In this document: positions 21,480 to 31,498 of the stretch, in pieces
Layout: every line of letters begins with the position of its first letter
Position numbering within the stretch: the stretch's first letter is position 1
Assembly (NCBI RefSeq): GCF_001625215.2
Contig: NC_030384.2
Span: forward strand, 43,806,390-43,870,389
Reading direction: 5' to 3'
DNA length: 64,000 bases
Source of the DNA: Daucus carota subsp. sativus
Taxonomy: Eukaryota; Streptophyta; Magnoliopsida; Apiales; Apiaceae
Program-made: the position numbers and the translations under genes
Notes under the pieces: model-generated
Databases searched by the model: none
The model's input: the letters and a program-made list of their open reading frames with translations, nothing else
Told to the model about the DNA's origin: nothing

Positions 21480-22510
21480 TCTTATTTTTCATATTTAAAA
21501 AAATATAGAGCATAAAAATGTTAGAAGAAAAAGAATATAACATAAAAAATAAATTAATAATAAATAAACTACAAAATATGTGGAGAAAATATAAAAAGCG
21601 ATATAGACAAGAAAATACAGAACATAAAAAATATTATAAAGAAAAAAAGTACAACAATGTGACAAGAAAGAATAGTAAATAATAATATAACAAAAAAAAC
21701 TACTGAACACGTGGTGAAAAAATAAAAAGCAATATAGACAAGAAAATACAGAACATTAAAATTGTTATAAAGAAAAATAGGTACAACAATGAGACAAGAA
21801 TGAAAATATAATAAAAGAAGGTAGATTATATAATAAAAAAACTACAGAACATGTGGAGAAAAAATAAAAAACAATATAAACAAAAAATACAGAACATAAA
21901 AAATGTTATAAAGAAAAAAAGTACAACAATGTGAAAAGAAAGAATATATAATAAAAAATTAAATTATATAACAAAAAAACTACAGAACATGTGAAGAAAG
22001 AATAAAAATCAATATAGACAAGAAAATACAGAACATAAAAAATGAAAAAAAAGTACAACAATGTGAAAAGAAAGAATATATAATAAAAAAATTAAATCAT
22101 ATAACAAAAAAACTACAGAACATGTGGAGAAAAAATAAAAATCAATAGACAAGAAAATACAGAACATAAAAAAATGTTATTAAACAAAAAGGTACAATAA
22201 TTGAAAAAAAAGAATATATAATAAAAAAATTAAATTATATAACAAAAAATTTACAGAACATGTGGAGGAAAAATAAATTCAGTATAGACAAAAAAATACA
22301 AAACATAAATAAATTAAATTATATAAATATAGTAAATAAACTACAGAACATGTGGAGAAAAAATAAAACTCAATATAGACAAGAAAATAAAGAACATAAA
22401 AATTTTTTATAAACAAAAAGGTACAACAACGTGCCTAAAACAAAAAATTAAATTATATAACAAATAAATTACAGAACATGTGGAAAAATTAAATGTGGAA
22501 AATAAATTAT
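21480..22510. repeat. AT-rich minisatellite, about 130-140 bp period
   Basis: Imperfect repeats marked by catgtggagaaaaaataaa at about 21579, 21710, 21851, 21989, 22122, 22260, 22350 and 22479, each with gacaagaaaatacagaacat and aaagtacaacaatgtg blocks. Spacing is 129-141 bp except for one shortened copy of about 90 bp. Composition is strongly A-rich on the plus strand. Confidence 0.88.
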
Positions 22511-22604
22511 TTTTTATAATAAATCATATACTTCTTTTCTTGTACAGAACACATATAATAGTTGTTCGTGTCTTGTTTTTTTTTTGACGATAATCGTACT
22601 TGCA

Positions 22605-25600
22605 TTAAATTGAATCATATGAAAGTACATCCAATAAAAAACCAGGAGCGACATTTTCCCACTCCTGCGGACCTGACATAGAACGAGACGCTCGAGCTAA
22701 CATGTGAGCGACTTCATTCGCAGATCTATGCACAAATTGCACTAGCACATTTTCAAAGTGCTTAATTAAATCAACACATTCCCTAACAATGATATGAAAA
22801 TAAGAACACCCTGCACTCCCATTACATGCATCTGCCAACAGCTTTGAATCTGTCTCAAATACACATCGAGTAAATCCACATACCTTTGTCCATGATAATA
22901 CTTCCTTGAGACTCAACGCCTCAGCCTCTCTTGGTGACCACGTACCCTCCACCCGCCTACTTATCGCCTTCAAAAACTTACCGTTTTCGTCTCGAATCAC
23001 ACCTCCAACACCAATGGTATTGATGTCCTCGAACACAGCAGCGTCCATATTTATTTTCACCCATCCTCGTTGAGGTGTCTTCCATCTTCTTATTGTTTCA
23101 GATAGTATCGACATGCTCCTGGATTTTTCTAGCTGAGCTTTTTTCCAATCTGCCAATAGATTCGTTGCAGCACTTGTTGTACCAAAGACCGAAACCGCAA
23201 CTCTGTTCCACAACCATTTATTTCGTCGGTTCCAGAGACTCCAACATACCGCAGCTATCAAGACACACTGATCTTTCGTTCCAATGCTAAACAGTCTGAT
23301 GAAGGTAGCCAGTATCGATTCCCCTGGTATGGTTTGCACCCATTGCAGCATACCAATTGATGCCCACACCTCCTTTGCAAATTGGCATTCAAATAGTACA
23401 TGCATTTCATCTTCCTTTTCCACCTGGCACCAGCCACACTTATCATCTATGTTAACTCTTTTATTTACCAGCGCCCTAGCAGTTGGTAAGCAAGCTCTAC
23501 ATGTTCGCCATAGGAAAAAGCCCACCTTCCCTGGCAGTGCTAAATTCCATATCTTCCTCCAGAAAACTGCGTTAGATGTATCGCATTCCCCAACCAATTT
23601 CCGGTAACAACTCTTGACTGTGAACTGACCCTTCTCATCAAATAGCCATAGCCAGGAATCATTTCTGTCCATTGTTGATAAAGGAACATTCTTTATTAAA
23701 CGGACATCCCTACTATTAAACAGATCCTCCAAAATATCATCATCCCATCTTCTTTGTTGCCCCTCCATTAGATCACACACCCTAATATCTTCCAACTCTT
23801 GAGGCATAACTGTCGTTAGATATCCATTTGTCGTGCATGGGAGCCAAGGAATTTTCCACACAAATGTGTCCTTCCCAGTACCAATACTACGACGACACCC
23901 TTGTTTTAATACCTCTTGAGCTGATAGAATACTTCTCCACATATAGCTGGGATTATCTCCCAATTTTGCATTTAAGAAGTCAGTGTTTGGGAAATACCTG
24001 GCTTTAATAATGCTCGTAACTAACGGATTCGACTCATTTAACAGTCTCCACCCCTGCTTAGCTACCATTGCAATATTAAACTGCTGTAAATTTTTGAATC
24101 CCAGTCCTCCTGCTTCCTTAACATCACAGATCCGATCCCAAGCCATCCAACGCACTCCCTTACCTGCATTTCCATTTCCCCACCAAAATCCATTCATTTG
24201 TCTTTGAATATTAGTACATATCTCAGCTGGAATAAGCATCAGATTCATCCAAAAGTTGGGAATTACTTGTGCTGCCGTTTTTAACAGAACACATTTACCC
24301 GCCTTTGACATATTCGTATTTTTCCACCCTTGTAACTTCTGACTAACACGATCACTTAAGAATTTGAACACTTCATTCTTTTTCTTCCCTATTGACATCG
24401 GAAGTCCAAGATATTTCCCTGGTGACCTACTTTCCTTCACTTCCAACACCCCACAAATTAAATTTCTATCTTCTAGGGATGTGTTCGGACTAAAAGTGAT
24501 GATAGACTTGCTAAAATTTACAGCTTGTCCCGATAGATTCTCATATCTCTGAATAATTCTCTTCATCACCCTCGCTTCTGTTTCAACTGCCCTGAAGAAG
24601 AAATAGCAGTCATCCGCAAACAACAAGTGAGATACAGTTGGTGCCTTCCTTGCAATACTACACCCATGAAGCAAACCCACCTCCTCATTTCTCTTGATTA
24701 TAGAACTAAGACCCTCCGCACAAAGTATGTAAATATAAGGAGATAAGGGATCCCCTTGTCTAATCCCTCTTTGAGGCCGAATATCCCCAAAGACCTCTCC
24801 TTGTTGTATAAAACTGTACGAAACAGATTTAATACACTTCATAATTCTGCTAGTCCATTGCTCAGAGAACCCAAACTTTATCAACATACCTTCAATGAAA
24901 TTCCATTCAAGCCTATCATATGCCTTGGATATATCGATTTTTAACCCAGCCACACCCTTCCTCCCTTGAGTTCGACGTTTGATATAGTGATTTACTTCGA
25001 ATGCAATCAAGGCATTGTCTGTTAACAACCGTCCTTCTATGAAGGCACTCTGATTAGCCGAAATCAGCCGTGGCAAGCATGTTTTCACCCTGTTTGCTAG
25101 CACTTTGGAAAGGATTCTGAACAAGACATTACAGAGGGATATGGGGCGTAATTCACTCATCTGTTTCGGTTTCTTTACCTTTGGAATCAAACATACTAAG
25201 GTACGATTAAACTCCGGTTGCAGCTCACCTGTTGCAAAAAAATGTTTACAGAACCCCACCACATCCTCTTCAACTACACTCCAATAGGTTTGATAGAAAG
25301 CCGGATTTAATCCGTCATATCCAGGAGCTTTCTCAGCATGCATTGAAAAGACGGCATCCTTGACTTCCTCATTCGAGATACTCTCCAGCAACTGTACATT
25401 TTGTTCTTCTGTAACCGTGTTCACCTTCTCATTTTTTGATAAAGAACCTGCTGTCATTGAAGATTTAAACAAGTCAGAGAAATATTCTGTAATTATCTCT
25501 TGCATGCCTTTAGCATCCTCTACCCAATTACCAGACCCGTCCTGCAATCCTGATAACTGATTGTTCTTTCTTCTCCCTGTCGCAAATCTGTGAAAAAACC

Positions 25601-26630
25601 GTGTATTTTGGTCTCCTTCCCGTAACCAAAATTGTTTTGATCTCTGTTTCCAATATATCTCCTGTCTTTCGAGCAAATTTAAGAACTCACCCCTGGCATC
25701 ATTATACTTCTGCACACCATAGACATCTCGACGTGATCGGAACCTTCTCATGGCCCATCTACAGTTATTAATTTTTTTTCTCAGCTCTTTTATTGTTCCA
25801 CCTCCCCATTCATCGAGCTTTAGACAGCAGTACTCGATTTTGTCCATAATGTTCCCAAGCCCATCTTTATTCCAGCAATTTTGAATTAAATTCTTACATT
25901 CCGGCTCTCGAATCCAGGCATTTTCGAACCGAAACCTTCTAGATTTTGGGACATAAACCTGCGAATGTAGCTGTAGCATTAATGGCAAATGGTCCGAAGT
26001 TGACACTTCCAGAACTAAAACCTCTGCATTCGGGAATAACTGTCTCCATCTCTGATTTGCAAGACCCCTGTCCAATCGTTCTTGTATCCATATTGCTGTT
26101 CCGCGAGACCTTTCCCATGTAAATTCACACCCATTAAATCCAAGATCTTCAAGCCCACATTCTATAACCGTATTTGTAAAACCCTCTAGTAGACTTCTCG
26201 GCTGTGGCCTACCTCCCTGCTTCTCAAAATCAAACAACATATCATTGAAGTCCCCTAAAACACACCAAGGTAAATCTGATTCTGTGGCAAGAGTACGAAG
26301 AAGATTCCATGATTCTTGACGTCTTTCCCTTTCCGGACATCCATAAAACCCTGTGTACCTCCATTTACCAATCTGTTCGCACAAGACCTCAAAGTCAATG
26401 TAGTGATTACAAGTACCTTTTATTTCTACCGCCCCTATATTCTTCCATAAAAGTGCTAAACCTCCCCCATGACCCTGAGCATCAACAGTAAAAGATCCAG
26501 CAAAGTGGATGGATTTACAGAGAGCTTCAATTTTATTCTTCTTAACTAACGTTTCTGATAAGAACACTAAACTGGGCTTATACTTTTGAATGATTTCTTT
26601 CAGAAATCTAACTGCTCGTAGCTTGCCCAT
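22605..26630 (-). CDS. LINE ORF2 polyprotein (endonuclease, reverse transcriptase, RNase H)
   Basis: An open frame of 1341 codons without stops or frameshifts. Domains in order: an apurinic-type endonuclease (SETLV near residue 25, GDFND near 126-130, STSDHLPL near 210), which nicks the target; a reverse transcriptase (KAPGYDGLNPAFY, LRPISLCNVLFRILSKVLANR, LKIDISKAYDRLEW, QRGIRQGDPLSPYIY and the catalytic LLFADDCYFF); a zf-RVT domain (FFLWRTCRACLPT, then C-G-W-C...H...C); and a C-terminal RNase H with acidic residues in INMDAA, REAEAL and FETDSK plus the SANEVAHMLAR motif. All visible catalytic motifs are present, so the protein could be active if expressed. The first methionine here is not the native start: the normal beginning, M-S-I-L-V-W-N-C-R-G, lies just to the right on the opposite strand because of the 5' inversion. 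Confidence 0.93.
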   Translation of the reverse strand: MGKLRAVRFLKEIIQKYKPSLVFLSETLVKKNKIEALCKSIHFAGSFTVDAQGHGGGLALLWKNIGAVEIKGTCNHYIDFEVLCEQIGKWRYTGFYGCPERERRQESWNLLRTLATESDLPWCVLGDFNDMLFDFEKQGGRPQPRSLLEGFTNTVIECGLEDLGFNGCEFTWERSRGTAIWIQERLDRGLANQRWRQLFPNAEVLVLEVSTSDHLPLMLQLHSQVYVPKSRRFRFENAWIREPECKNLIQNCWNKDGLGNIMDKIEYCCLKLDEWGGGTIKELRKKINNCRWAMRRFRSRRDVYGVQKYNDARGEFLNLLERQEIYWKQRSKQFWLREGDQNTRFFHRFATGRRKNNQLSGLQDGSGNWVEDAKGMQEIITEYFSDLFKSSMTAGSLSKNEKVNTVTEEQNVQLLESISNEEVKDAVFSMHAEKAPGYDGLNPAFYQTYWSVVEEDVVGFCKHFFATGELQPEFNRTLVCLIPKVKKPKQMSELRPISLCNVLFRILSKVLANRVKTCLPRLISANQSAFIEGRLLTDNALIAFEVNHYIKRRTQGRKGVAGLKIDISKAYDRLEWNFIEGMLIKFGFSEQWTSRIMKCIKSVSYSFIQQGEVFGDIRPQRGIRQGDPLSPYIYILCAEGLSSIIKRNEEVGLLHGCSIARKAPTVSHLLFADDCYFFFRAVETEARVMKRIIQRYENLSGQAVNFSKSIITFSPNTSLEDRNLICGVLEVKESRSPGKYLGLPMSIGKKKNEVFKFLSDRVSQKLQGWKNTNMSKAGKCVLLKTAAQVIPNFWMNLMLIPAEICTNIQRQMNGFWWGNGNAGKGVRWMAWDRICDVKEAGGLGFKNLQQFNIAMVAKQGWRLLNESNPLVTSIIKARYFPNTDFLNAKLGDNPSYMWRSILSAQEVLKQGCRRSIGTGKDTFVWKIPWLPCTTNGYLTTVMPQELEDIRVCDLMEGQQRRWDDDILEDLFNSRDVRLIKNVPLSTMDRNDSWLWLFDEKGQFTVKSCYRKLVGECDTSNAVFWRKIWNLALPGKVGFFLWRTCRACLPTARALVNKRVNIDDKCGWCQVEKEDEMHVLFECQFAKEVWASIGMLQWVQTIPGESILATFIRLFSIGTKDQCVLIAAVCWSLWNRRNKWLWNRVAVSVFGTTSAATNLLADWKKAQLEKSRSMSILSETIRRWKTPQRGWVKINMDAAVFEDINTIGVGGVIRDENGKFLKAISRRVEGTWSPREAEALSLKEVLSWTKVCGFTRCVFETDSKLLADACNGSAGCSYFHIIVRECVDLIKHFENVLVQFVHRSANEVAHMLARASRSMSGPQEWENVAPGFLLDVLSYDSI

Positions 26631-26639
26631 ACCACGACA

Positions 26640-26727
26640 TACAACGGAGTCAAAAAACTTGAAGGTGGCGGGTTCTGGATCCCAGACCCGCCTAGCATTA
26701 TGAGTATCCTGGTGTGGAACTGTCGTG
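26640..26727 (+). other. Inverted 5' segment of the LINE
   Basis: On the plus strand this reads a short stretch that could be the end of ORF1 (tta tga overlapping the next ATG) and then ATG codons for MSILVWNCRG, the standard opening of LINE ORF2. The word tgtcgtgg occurs at the junctions of both pieces. This is the expected product of twin priming during target-primed reverse transcription. Confidence 0.88.
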
Positions 26728-26867
26728 GTTCGTGTCTTGTTAGTGGGTATTAGTGGGGGTTGTTGTACGTGTCTTGTCTCCTATCCATGCGCCGTGTTAA
26801 TTTTTTAGTTAAATACTCTTAACCTAGTTCCTAGGTTACCAAATCAGTGGGTTACTCAAGGAGAACG

Positions 26868-26905
<38 letters not shown>

Positions 26906-27707
26906 TGTTTATATACCCCTTTATGTGCAACTTCAGTCATGGATTTTCACATTACTTGTTTATTGAAATAAATTTTAATATTTAATTCTATCGTGTTATA
27001 ATAATTAAATCATTGAAGATTTGTTTAAATTTAAAAATTAGGTATTAATTAGACATACTAAAAACTAATAATGATTATGAATTCAAATATTTAAATATAA
27101 ATTTTGATTTAAATTAAAAATCCCCGAATCACCGCGGGTATCCCCGAATCCCGATCGGGCCGGGTATGGGGATCAAAAAATAATCCCCGATGGGGATCGG
27201 GCCGGGGATGGGTATTGGGATTGAATTCGGGGATCGGGGCCGGATATAACAATCCCCGACCCGAACTGACCCGATGCCCATCCCTAAGAACTACATCATC
27301 TTGTGTTGCTTTTACTGATACAGAGCGTTTTATTGGCGATGCGGCTAGAAATCAGGTTGCCCTCAATCCGGAAAACACCATCTTTGGTAGGCTATCCTCT
27401 TTAGAAATTTTGTTATTGTCTTGATTTTATTTATGTATCTTTTGTTGACTATTAGGTGATCAATTTGACCAAATTTGATTATTAGTAAAAAAAAATTAAT
27501 TATTTAAAAAAATCTGAAAAATGGATTTTGAAAGAGAATTCAATATATTTTGATTATTTTCTGATAAAATAAATTTTTTAATTTTTTTACATTGGACAAT
27601 ATGTGTAAGTTGTGATTATATTTAATCAATATGAATTTTCAATAGTCAAAACAAGAATTAGAGATGGAGGGAGTATTTGACTTTAGTAATGTTTTTCTTC
27701 TATACTA

Positions 27708-27926
27708 CGGAGTACTGCTCCTAGTTGACTTTGGGCACGTAACTTCAAGGGCATTGATCCTGTAGTTCCGAAATTTACTTTTTTAATTTTTCTTTTGTAA
27801 ACGAAAATTTTATATTTAAATTTTTATTTGCAAAAATAAAATTTTTAAAATAAATAATATAGTTATGTGGTCAATGGACCTTAAAGTACGTGCCCAACGA
27901 GCTCATCTAATTTGGGATGGAGGGAG
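27708..27926. mobile_element. Decayed Stowaway MITE in the HSP70b intron
   Basis: The right end ctaatttgggatggagggag followed by TA matches the Stowaway at 20242-20478, as do interior words (gttccgaaatttactttttt, aatatagttatg). The left terminal repeat is degraded. Confidence 0.7.
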
Positions 27927-28595
27927 TATAGCATAATAAGTCGGCCTGCGCAAAATTTTGGTTGTGTTTTTTTTTTTATAACTACAAGTATGCCACACAT
28001 GCAATTCTCTTAGTCTTACATCATTATACAATTTTATACGGTTTACTTTACAAACACATGTGATGTACAACAAGATAAAAACTCCACCATAATTCTTTTA
28101 AATATAATTTATAAAAGGAATATCATAAGAGCTAAATTTTTAAAAGAAAATATATCAATAGGTTAATATAAAATAATTAAATTTCAATTTATTAATACTA
28201 AATGGTTAATAAAATAATAATAAAAGTTTAAATTATAAATATTAAATTTTGAACTATATAAATTTTTACGAGAAAATATATCAGTAGGTTAATATAAAAT
28301 AATCAAATTTCAATCTGTTAATACTAAAATGTTAGTAAAATAATATTAAAATTCAAATTATAAATAATAAATTTTGAACTATTAAACTCCTGAGTTACTT
28401 ATATATATATCCGCTGAGTGCTTGTTATACACTGCGAGAAGATTAAAGAAAAAGGTTTAAGAACACATATTTTCCTAAGGGCCAACATTTACATGAAATG
28501 AAGATTATCTAATATAAAGGCTTTGTTTGAATTAATTTGCGGGAGGAGTTAGAAATTTAAAAGAACAATTGAGACCGGTCTTAGAAATAAACAAT

Positions 28596-28821
28596 GGGCC
28601 TGTTTGGGAAACGGAAACAGCTTCTACTTCTGGCTTCTGCTTTTCTTGACCCGTTTGTGTAAAGAAGCAGAAGTATTTTTAAGAAACTGAGAATGCTAAC
28701 TTCTCTCTTACAGCTTCTGCTTCTTTTCCAAACACTTTATTAGCTTATTTACTTCACATTTCTACTCCACTTCTTTACTTTAAGCAAAAAATCATTTTTT
28801 TTAAGCTTGGCCAAACGGCCC
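28596..28821. mobile_element. MITE with gggcc(t/g)gtttgg ends in the HSP70b intron
   Basis: The ends gggcctgtttgg and ccaaacggccc are inverted repeats; the flanks carry caat on both sides. HSP70a has the unoccupied site (aaataaacaatgttatttg at about 11100-11118), so the insertion postdates the duplication. Confidence 0.82.
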
Positions 28822-30556
28822 CAATGTATTTTGCGACTTGGAACAAAATGTCTACTTTCTTGATAGATTTTTATTGTTTTCACTTTTCATGTAAACAGAT
28901 GCTAAGAGGTTAATAGGAAGGAAATTCACAGATTCAACCGTACAAAGTGACCTGAAGGTCTGGCCATTTAAGGTGATTGATAAGGACAACAAACCAATGA
29001 TAGTTGTAAATTACAAAGGTGTGGAGAAACTGTTTTCTCCTGAGGAGCTGTCTTCAATGGTTCTTATTAAGATGAAGGAAATCGCTGAAAATTTTTTGGG
29101 AAAGAAAATAAAAGATGCTGTTGTCACTGTTCCTGCACACTTCAATGACTCGCAGCGCCAGGCTACAAAAGATGCAGGAACAATAGCTGGCCTCAATGTG
29201 TTGCGTATCCTTGTTGAGCCTACAGCTGCTGCCGTAGCTTATGGTCTTGATCAAAAGCTTACAAATACTTTGACTGGGGAGAAAATCGTGCTCATTTTTG
29301 ATCTGGGTGGCGGTACTTTTGATGTTTCTTTACTTAAGATCAAAAAGGATATATTTGAAGTACTGGCTACAGCAGGGGACACTCACCTTGGAGGAGAAGA
29401 CTTTGACAATCGTATGGTAAACCATTTTGTTGAGGAAATTAAAATGAAGCACAATAAAGACATTAGCGTCAATGCTAAAGCTTTAAGAAGACTGAGAAAT
29501 CATTGTGAGAGGGCAAAGAGGATTCTTTCTTGTAATGCCATGACAACTATTGATATAGATTCTTTGTACGAGGGAATTGATTACACTGGAAAAATCAGCC
29601 GTGCAAAATTTGAGGATTTAAACATGGATATGTTTAGAAGTTGTTTGGATATTGTGGAGAAGTGTCTCGAAGATGGGGGGATGGAGAAGAGCAGGGTCCA
29701 TGATGTTGTTCTTGTGGGTGGATCTACTAGAATTCCCAAAGTGCAGCAGCTATTGCAAGAATTTTTTGATGGGAACGAACTCTGCAAGAGTATTAATCCA
29801 GATGAGGCTGTTGCTTGTGGTGCTGCTATACAAGCTGCTGTACTAAGTGGTGCAACTGAAAATATTATCAGAGATATAGTGCTGCTTGATGTTAGTCCTC
29901 TTTCACTTGGAGTTGACATGGAGGGTGAAGTGATGAGTATCATAATTCCAAGAAACACAACAATTCCTACCAGCAAACAAAGCCATTACAATAATTCTTG
30001 TGATTACCAGAAATCCATCTTGTTTAAAGTGTACGAGGGTGAGAGACCGTGTTCCAAAGATAACAACTTACTGGGTGAACTAAGACTCAATGGCATACCT
30101 TCTGGCCTGAGGGATGAAGTTAAAGCTAGTGTTACGTTTGACATTGATCTAAATGGGGTGTTACATGTTACCGCGGAGTGTAAGATTAATGGGGTGAAGA
30201 CGAATGCAACAATAACCAACGACAAGGGAAGACTTGCAGCAAATGAGATTGAGAGGATGACACGAGATGCTGAGACTTACAGAGCTGAAGATGAGTTGTT
30301 TATGAAAAATATCAAGGCAATGAATGCATACGAAGATTATGCATATAACATGAGGAGTGCCATTAGAGCTGCAGGCAATCTTAACTCAGCAACTAAGAAG
30401 AAGGCGGAGAATGCTATCAAGGAGGCTATTCAGTGGGTTAATGCTAATAGGAGTGCTGAAGCTGCTGAGTACAACTCTAGAAAGAGTGACCTCGGAGCTT
30501 TTTTCAATTCTATGATTCCAAGCCATACAGGCATCAAGATTGAGGAAGTTGAATAA

Positions 30557-31300
30557 TTTCCGGATTATGATATTTCTTTTGTGTGTGGTGAAATATTCAG
30601 AAAACTGTCTTGCATATGGTGGACAGCTGTATTAAAATTTGATTTCGAATGTAATGGATGATGATGGTCTGTTCAGACTTCTAGTATTTTGAGCAATTGT
30701 CTCTGTTTGTTGCATTATGTTTAAGAGCTCTGTGGCATAGCCGCATAAAACGTATTGTTATGAAATTTTTATTCTTATTGTTTACAAAAATAAAATGTAA
30801 ATAACATAAGAATTAAATTAACTTCCTAACGAAGACTGTACTCTCAAAGGAAAGTTTTTGAATTAAAAAAAAAAATTATTGTACGTGATACATGCGTTTC
30901 TTGTTACTAATTTGGTTCTCCCATTTCACGTAAAATCAAATCTTTTATTTTTTAAAAGCTGTTTTGTAATAATTAAATAATTTTAAATCAGTATTACTTA
31001 AATTTAAAAATTAATTATTCATATTTTATTTTTGATCGATAAAATTGATGAGTGACCTAATTATATATATAGTATAATTATAAAATATATATAATAATCA
31101 GTAATATAATACAATTTACTTTAAAATATAATTCTCAAATATCTAAAATTTTATTAATATAATTTTTAAATTTCAAAATTTTTATCAACCCATCAAAATT
31201 ACAGTTAATACCATCAAATGAGTATTATATAATCTCTGATGTTCCCAGAAAATATACGCATATATAATTTCTGATGTGGGCTTATGTTTTAACAAAACAT
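30557..31300. other. Spacer between HSP70b and RPL21
   Basis: Paralogous to 12836-13442 plus 14484-14640, without the Helitron. No gene seen. The empty Helitron site is at about 31056-31070. Confidence 0.65.
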
Positions 31301-31309
31301 TTGGGAATT

Positions 31310-31498
31310 TGGGCTGGGCTAAAACCTTAAACTGTCCAAGACTGTTCAACTTCGAAAAGGCCCAATAGAAAAACCCTAAAAAACTAGGGTTCACTATATA
31401 AAGTATACGATTAGATACAAATAGCTGGGTGTACACAATCTTCATCCTCCGCCCACACCAGAGAGATAGAGGGAGAGAGACTAAGAGAGAGATAAAAA
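31310..31498 (+). promoter_or_regulatory. RPL21 promoter and leader
   Basis: Classic plant ribosomal-protein promoter elements: GGCCCAAT site II box at 31359-31366, telo-box aaaccctaaa at 31371-31380, and TATATAAAG at 31395-31403. Transcription probably starts near 31430. The leader is purine-rich (agagagatagagggagagag) and has no upstream ATG. Confidence 0.85.

Larger units (their letters stand above)
22578..26727 (-). mobile_element. L1-type LINE with inverted 5' end
   Basis: Minus-strand LINE of 4150 bp with a 3' poly(A) (T run from 22578) and a 14-bp target duplication gttcgtgtcttgtt at 22564-22577 and 26728-26741. The last 88 bp at the 5' side (about 26640-26727) are in inverted orientation. 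A full element would also carry a gag-like ORF1, which is absent, so the copy is 5'-truncated as well as rearranged. Confidence 0.93.
21139..26872. mobile_element. Element lodged in the (TA)n core of the hAT copy
   Basis: Left end tagggtatggttcaacgggg; right end ...actcaaggagaacgaccctata. The outermost bases tagggt / accctata are inverted, and inner words agtaacctgggaac / gttcctaggttacc match as inverted repeats. TA repeats lie on both sides. With the LINE removed, about 1.6 kb remains, mostly a minisatellite. I cannot assign a superfamily; a target preference for TA repeats would fit. No protein of its own was seen. Confidence 0.65.
20858..27286. mobile_element. hAT element in HSP70b exon 1, carrying nested insertions
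   Basis: Ends tagggatgg / cccatcccta with GC-rich subterminal repeats of the 14845-15542 family, and a perfect 8-bp duplication agaactac (20850-20857, 27287-27294). The hAT sequence proper is 20858 to about 21138 and about 26873-27286 (roughly 700 bp, the size of its relative). The rest was inserted into its central (TA)n tract. No hAT transposase is present. Confidence 0.92.
27387..28898 (+). other. HSP70b intron, enlarged
   Basis: GT at 27387, AG at 28897-28898. Parts are paralogous to the 679-bp intron of HSP70a (for example gaagattaaagaaaaaggtt and agaaataaacaatg). The added length comes from a decayed Stowaway at 27708-27926, AT-rich sequence with a tandem duplication at about 28140-28390 (the phrase ggttaatataaaataat occurs twice), and the MITE at 28596-28821. 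Confidence 0.7.
20742..30556 (+). pseudogene. HSP70: HSP70b, split in exon 1 by a 6.4-kb nested insertion
   Basis: Paralogue of HSP70a. Exon 1 is in two pieces, 20742-20857 and 27295-27386, separated by a hAT element plus one copy of its 8-bp duplication. The pieces add to 208 nt, exactly the exon 1 length of HSP70a. Exon 2 is 28899-30556, after a 1512-bp intron enlarged by MITEs. Apart from the insertion the frame is open for 621 residues with all ATPase signatures ([39 protein letters not shown]), so the disruption is recent. Differences from the family: AVACGAA where Tyr is usual in place of Cys, the same short lid, and the same EEVE ending, so that tail predates the duplication. An N-terminally truncated product from exon 2 would lack the first phosphate-binding loop. 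I expect no functional chaperone. Confidence 0.92.
14808..31447. repeat. Tandem segmental duplication, unit 2
   Basis: Second copy of the segment described at 7825-14807. It carries HSP70b and runs into the functional RPL21 promoter. Its larger size (about 16.6 against 7 kb) is largely explained by elements absent from unit 1: hAT 14845-15542, PIF-like 16366-17104, Tourist 17236-17610, retroposons 17894-18712 and 19522-20120, the 6.4-kb nest 20858-27286, and intronic MITEs. Confidence 0.78.

Noticed and set aside
21480..22510. CRISPR-like or satellite-centromere array
   Set aside because: The repeats are long (about 130-140 bp), degenerate, AT-rich and confined to one transposable element; there are no spacers.
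23075..26491. Several 60-107-codon plus-strand frames
   Set aside because: They are antisense shadows of the LINE polyprotein on the minus strand.
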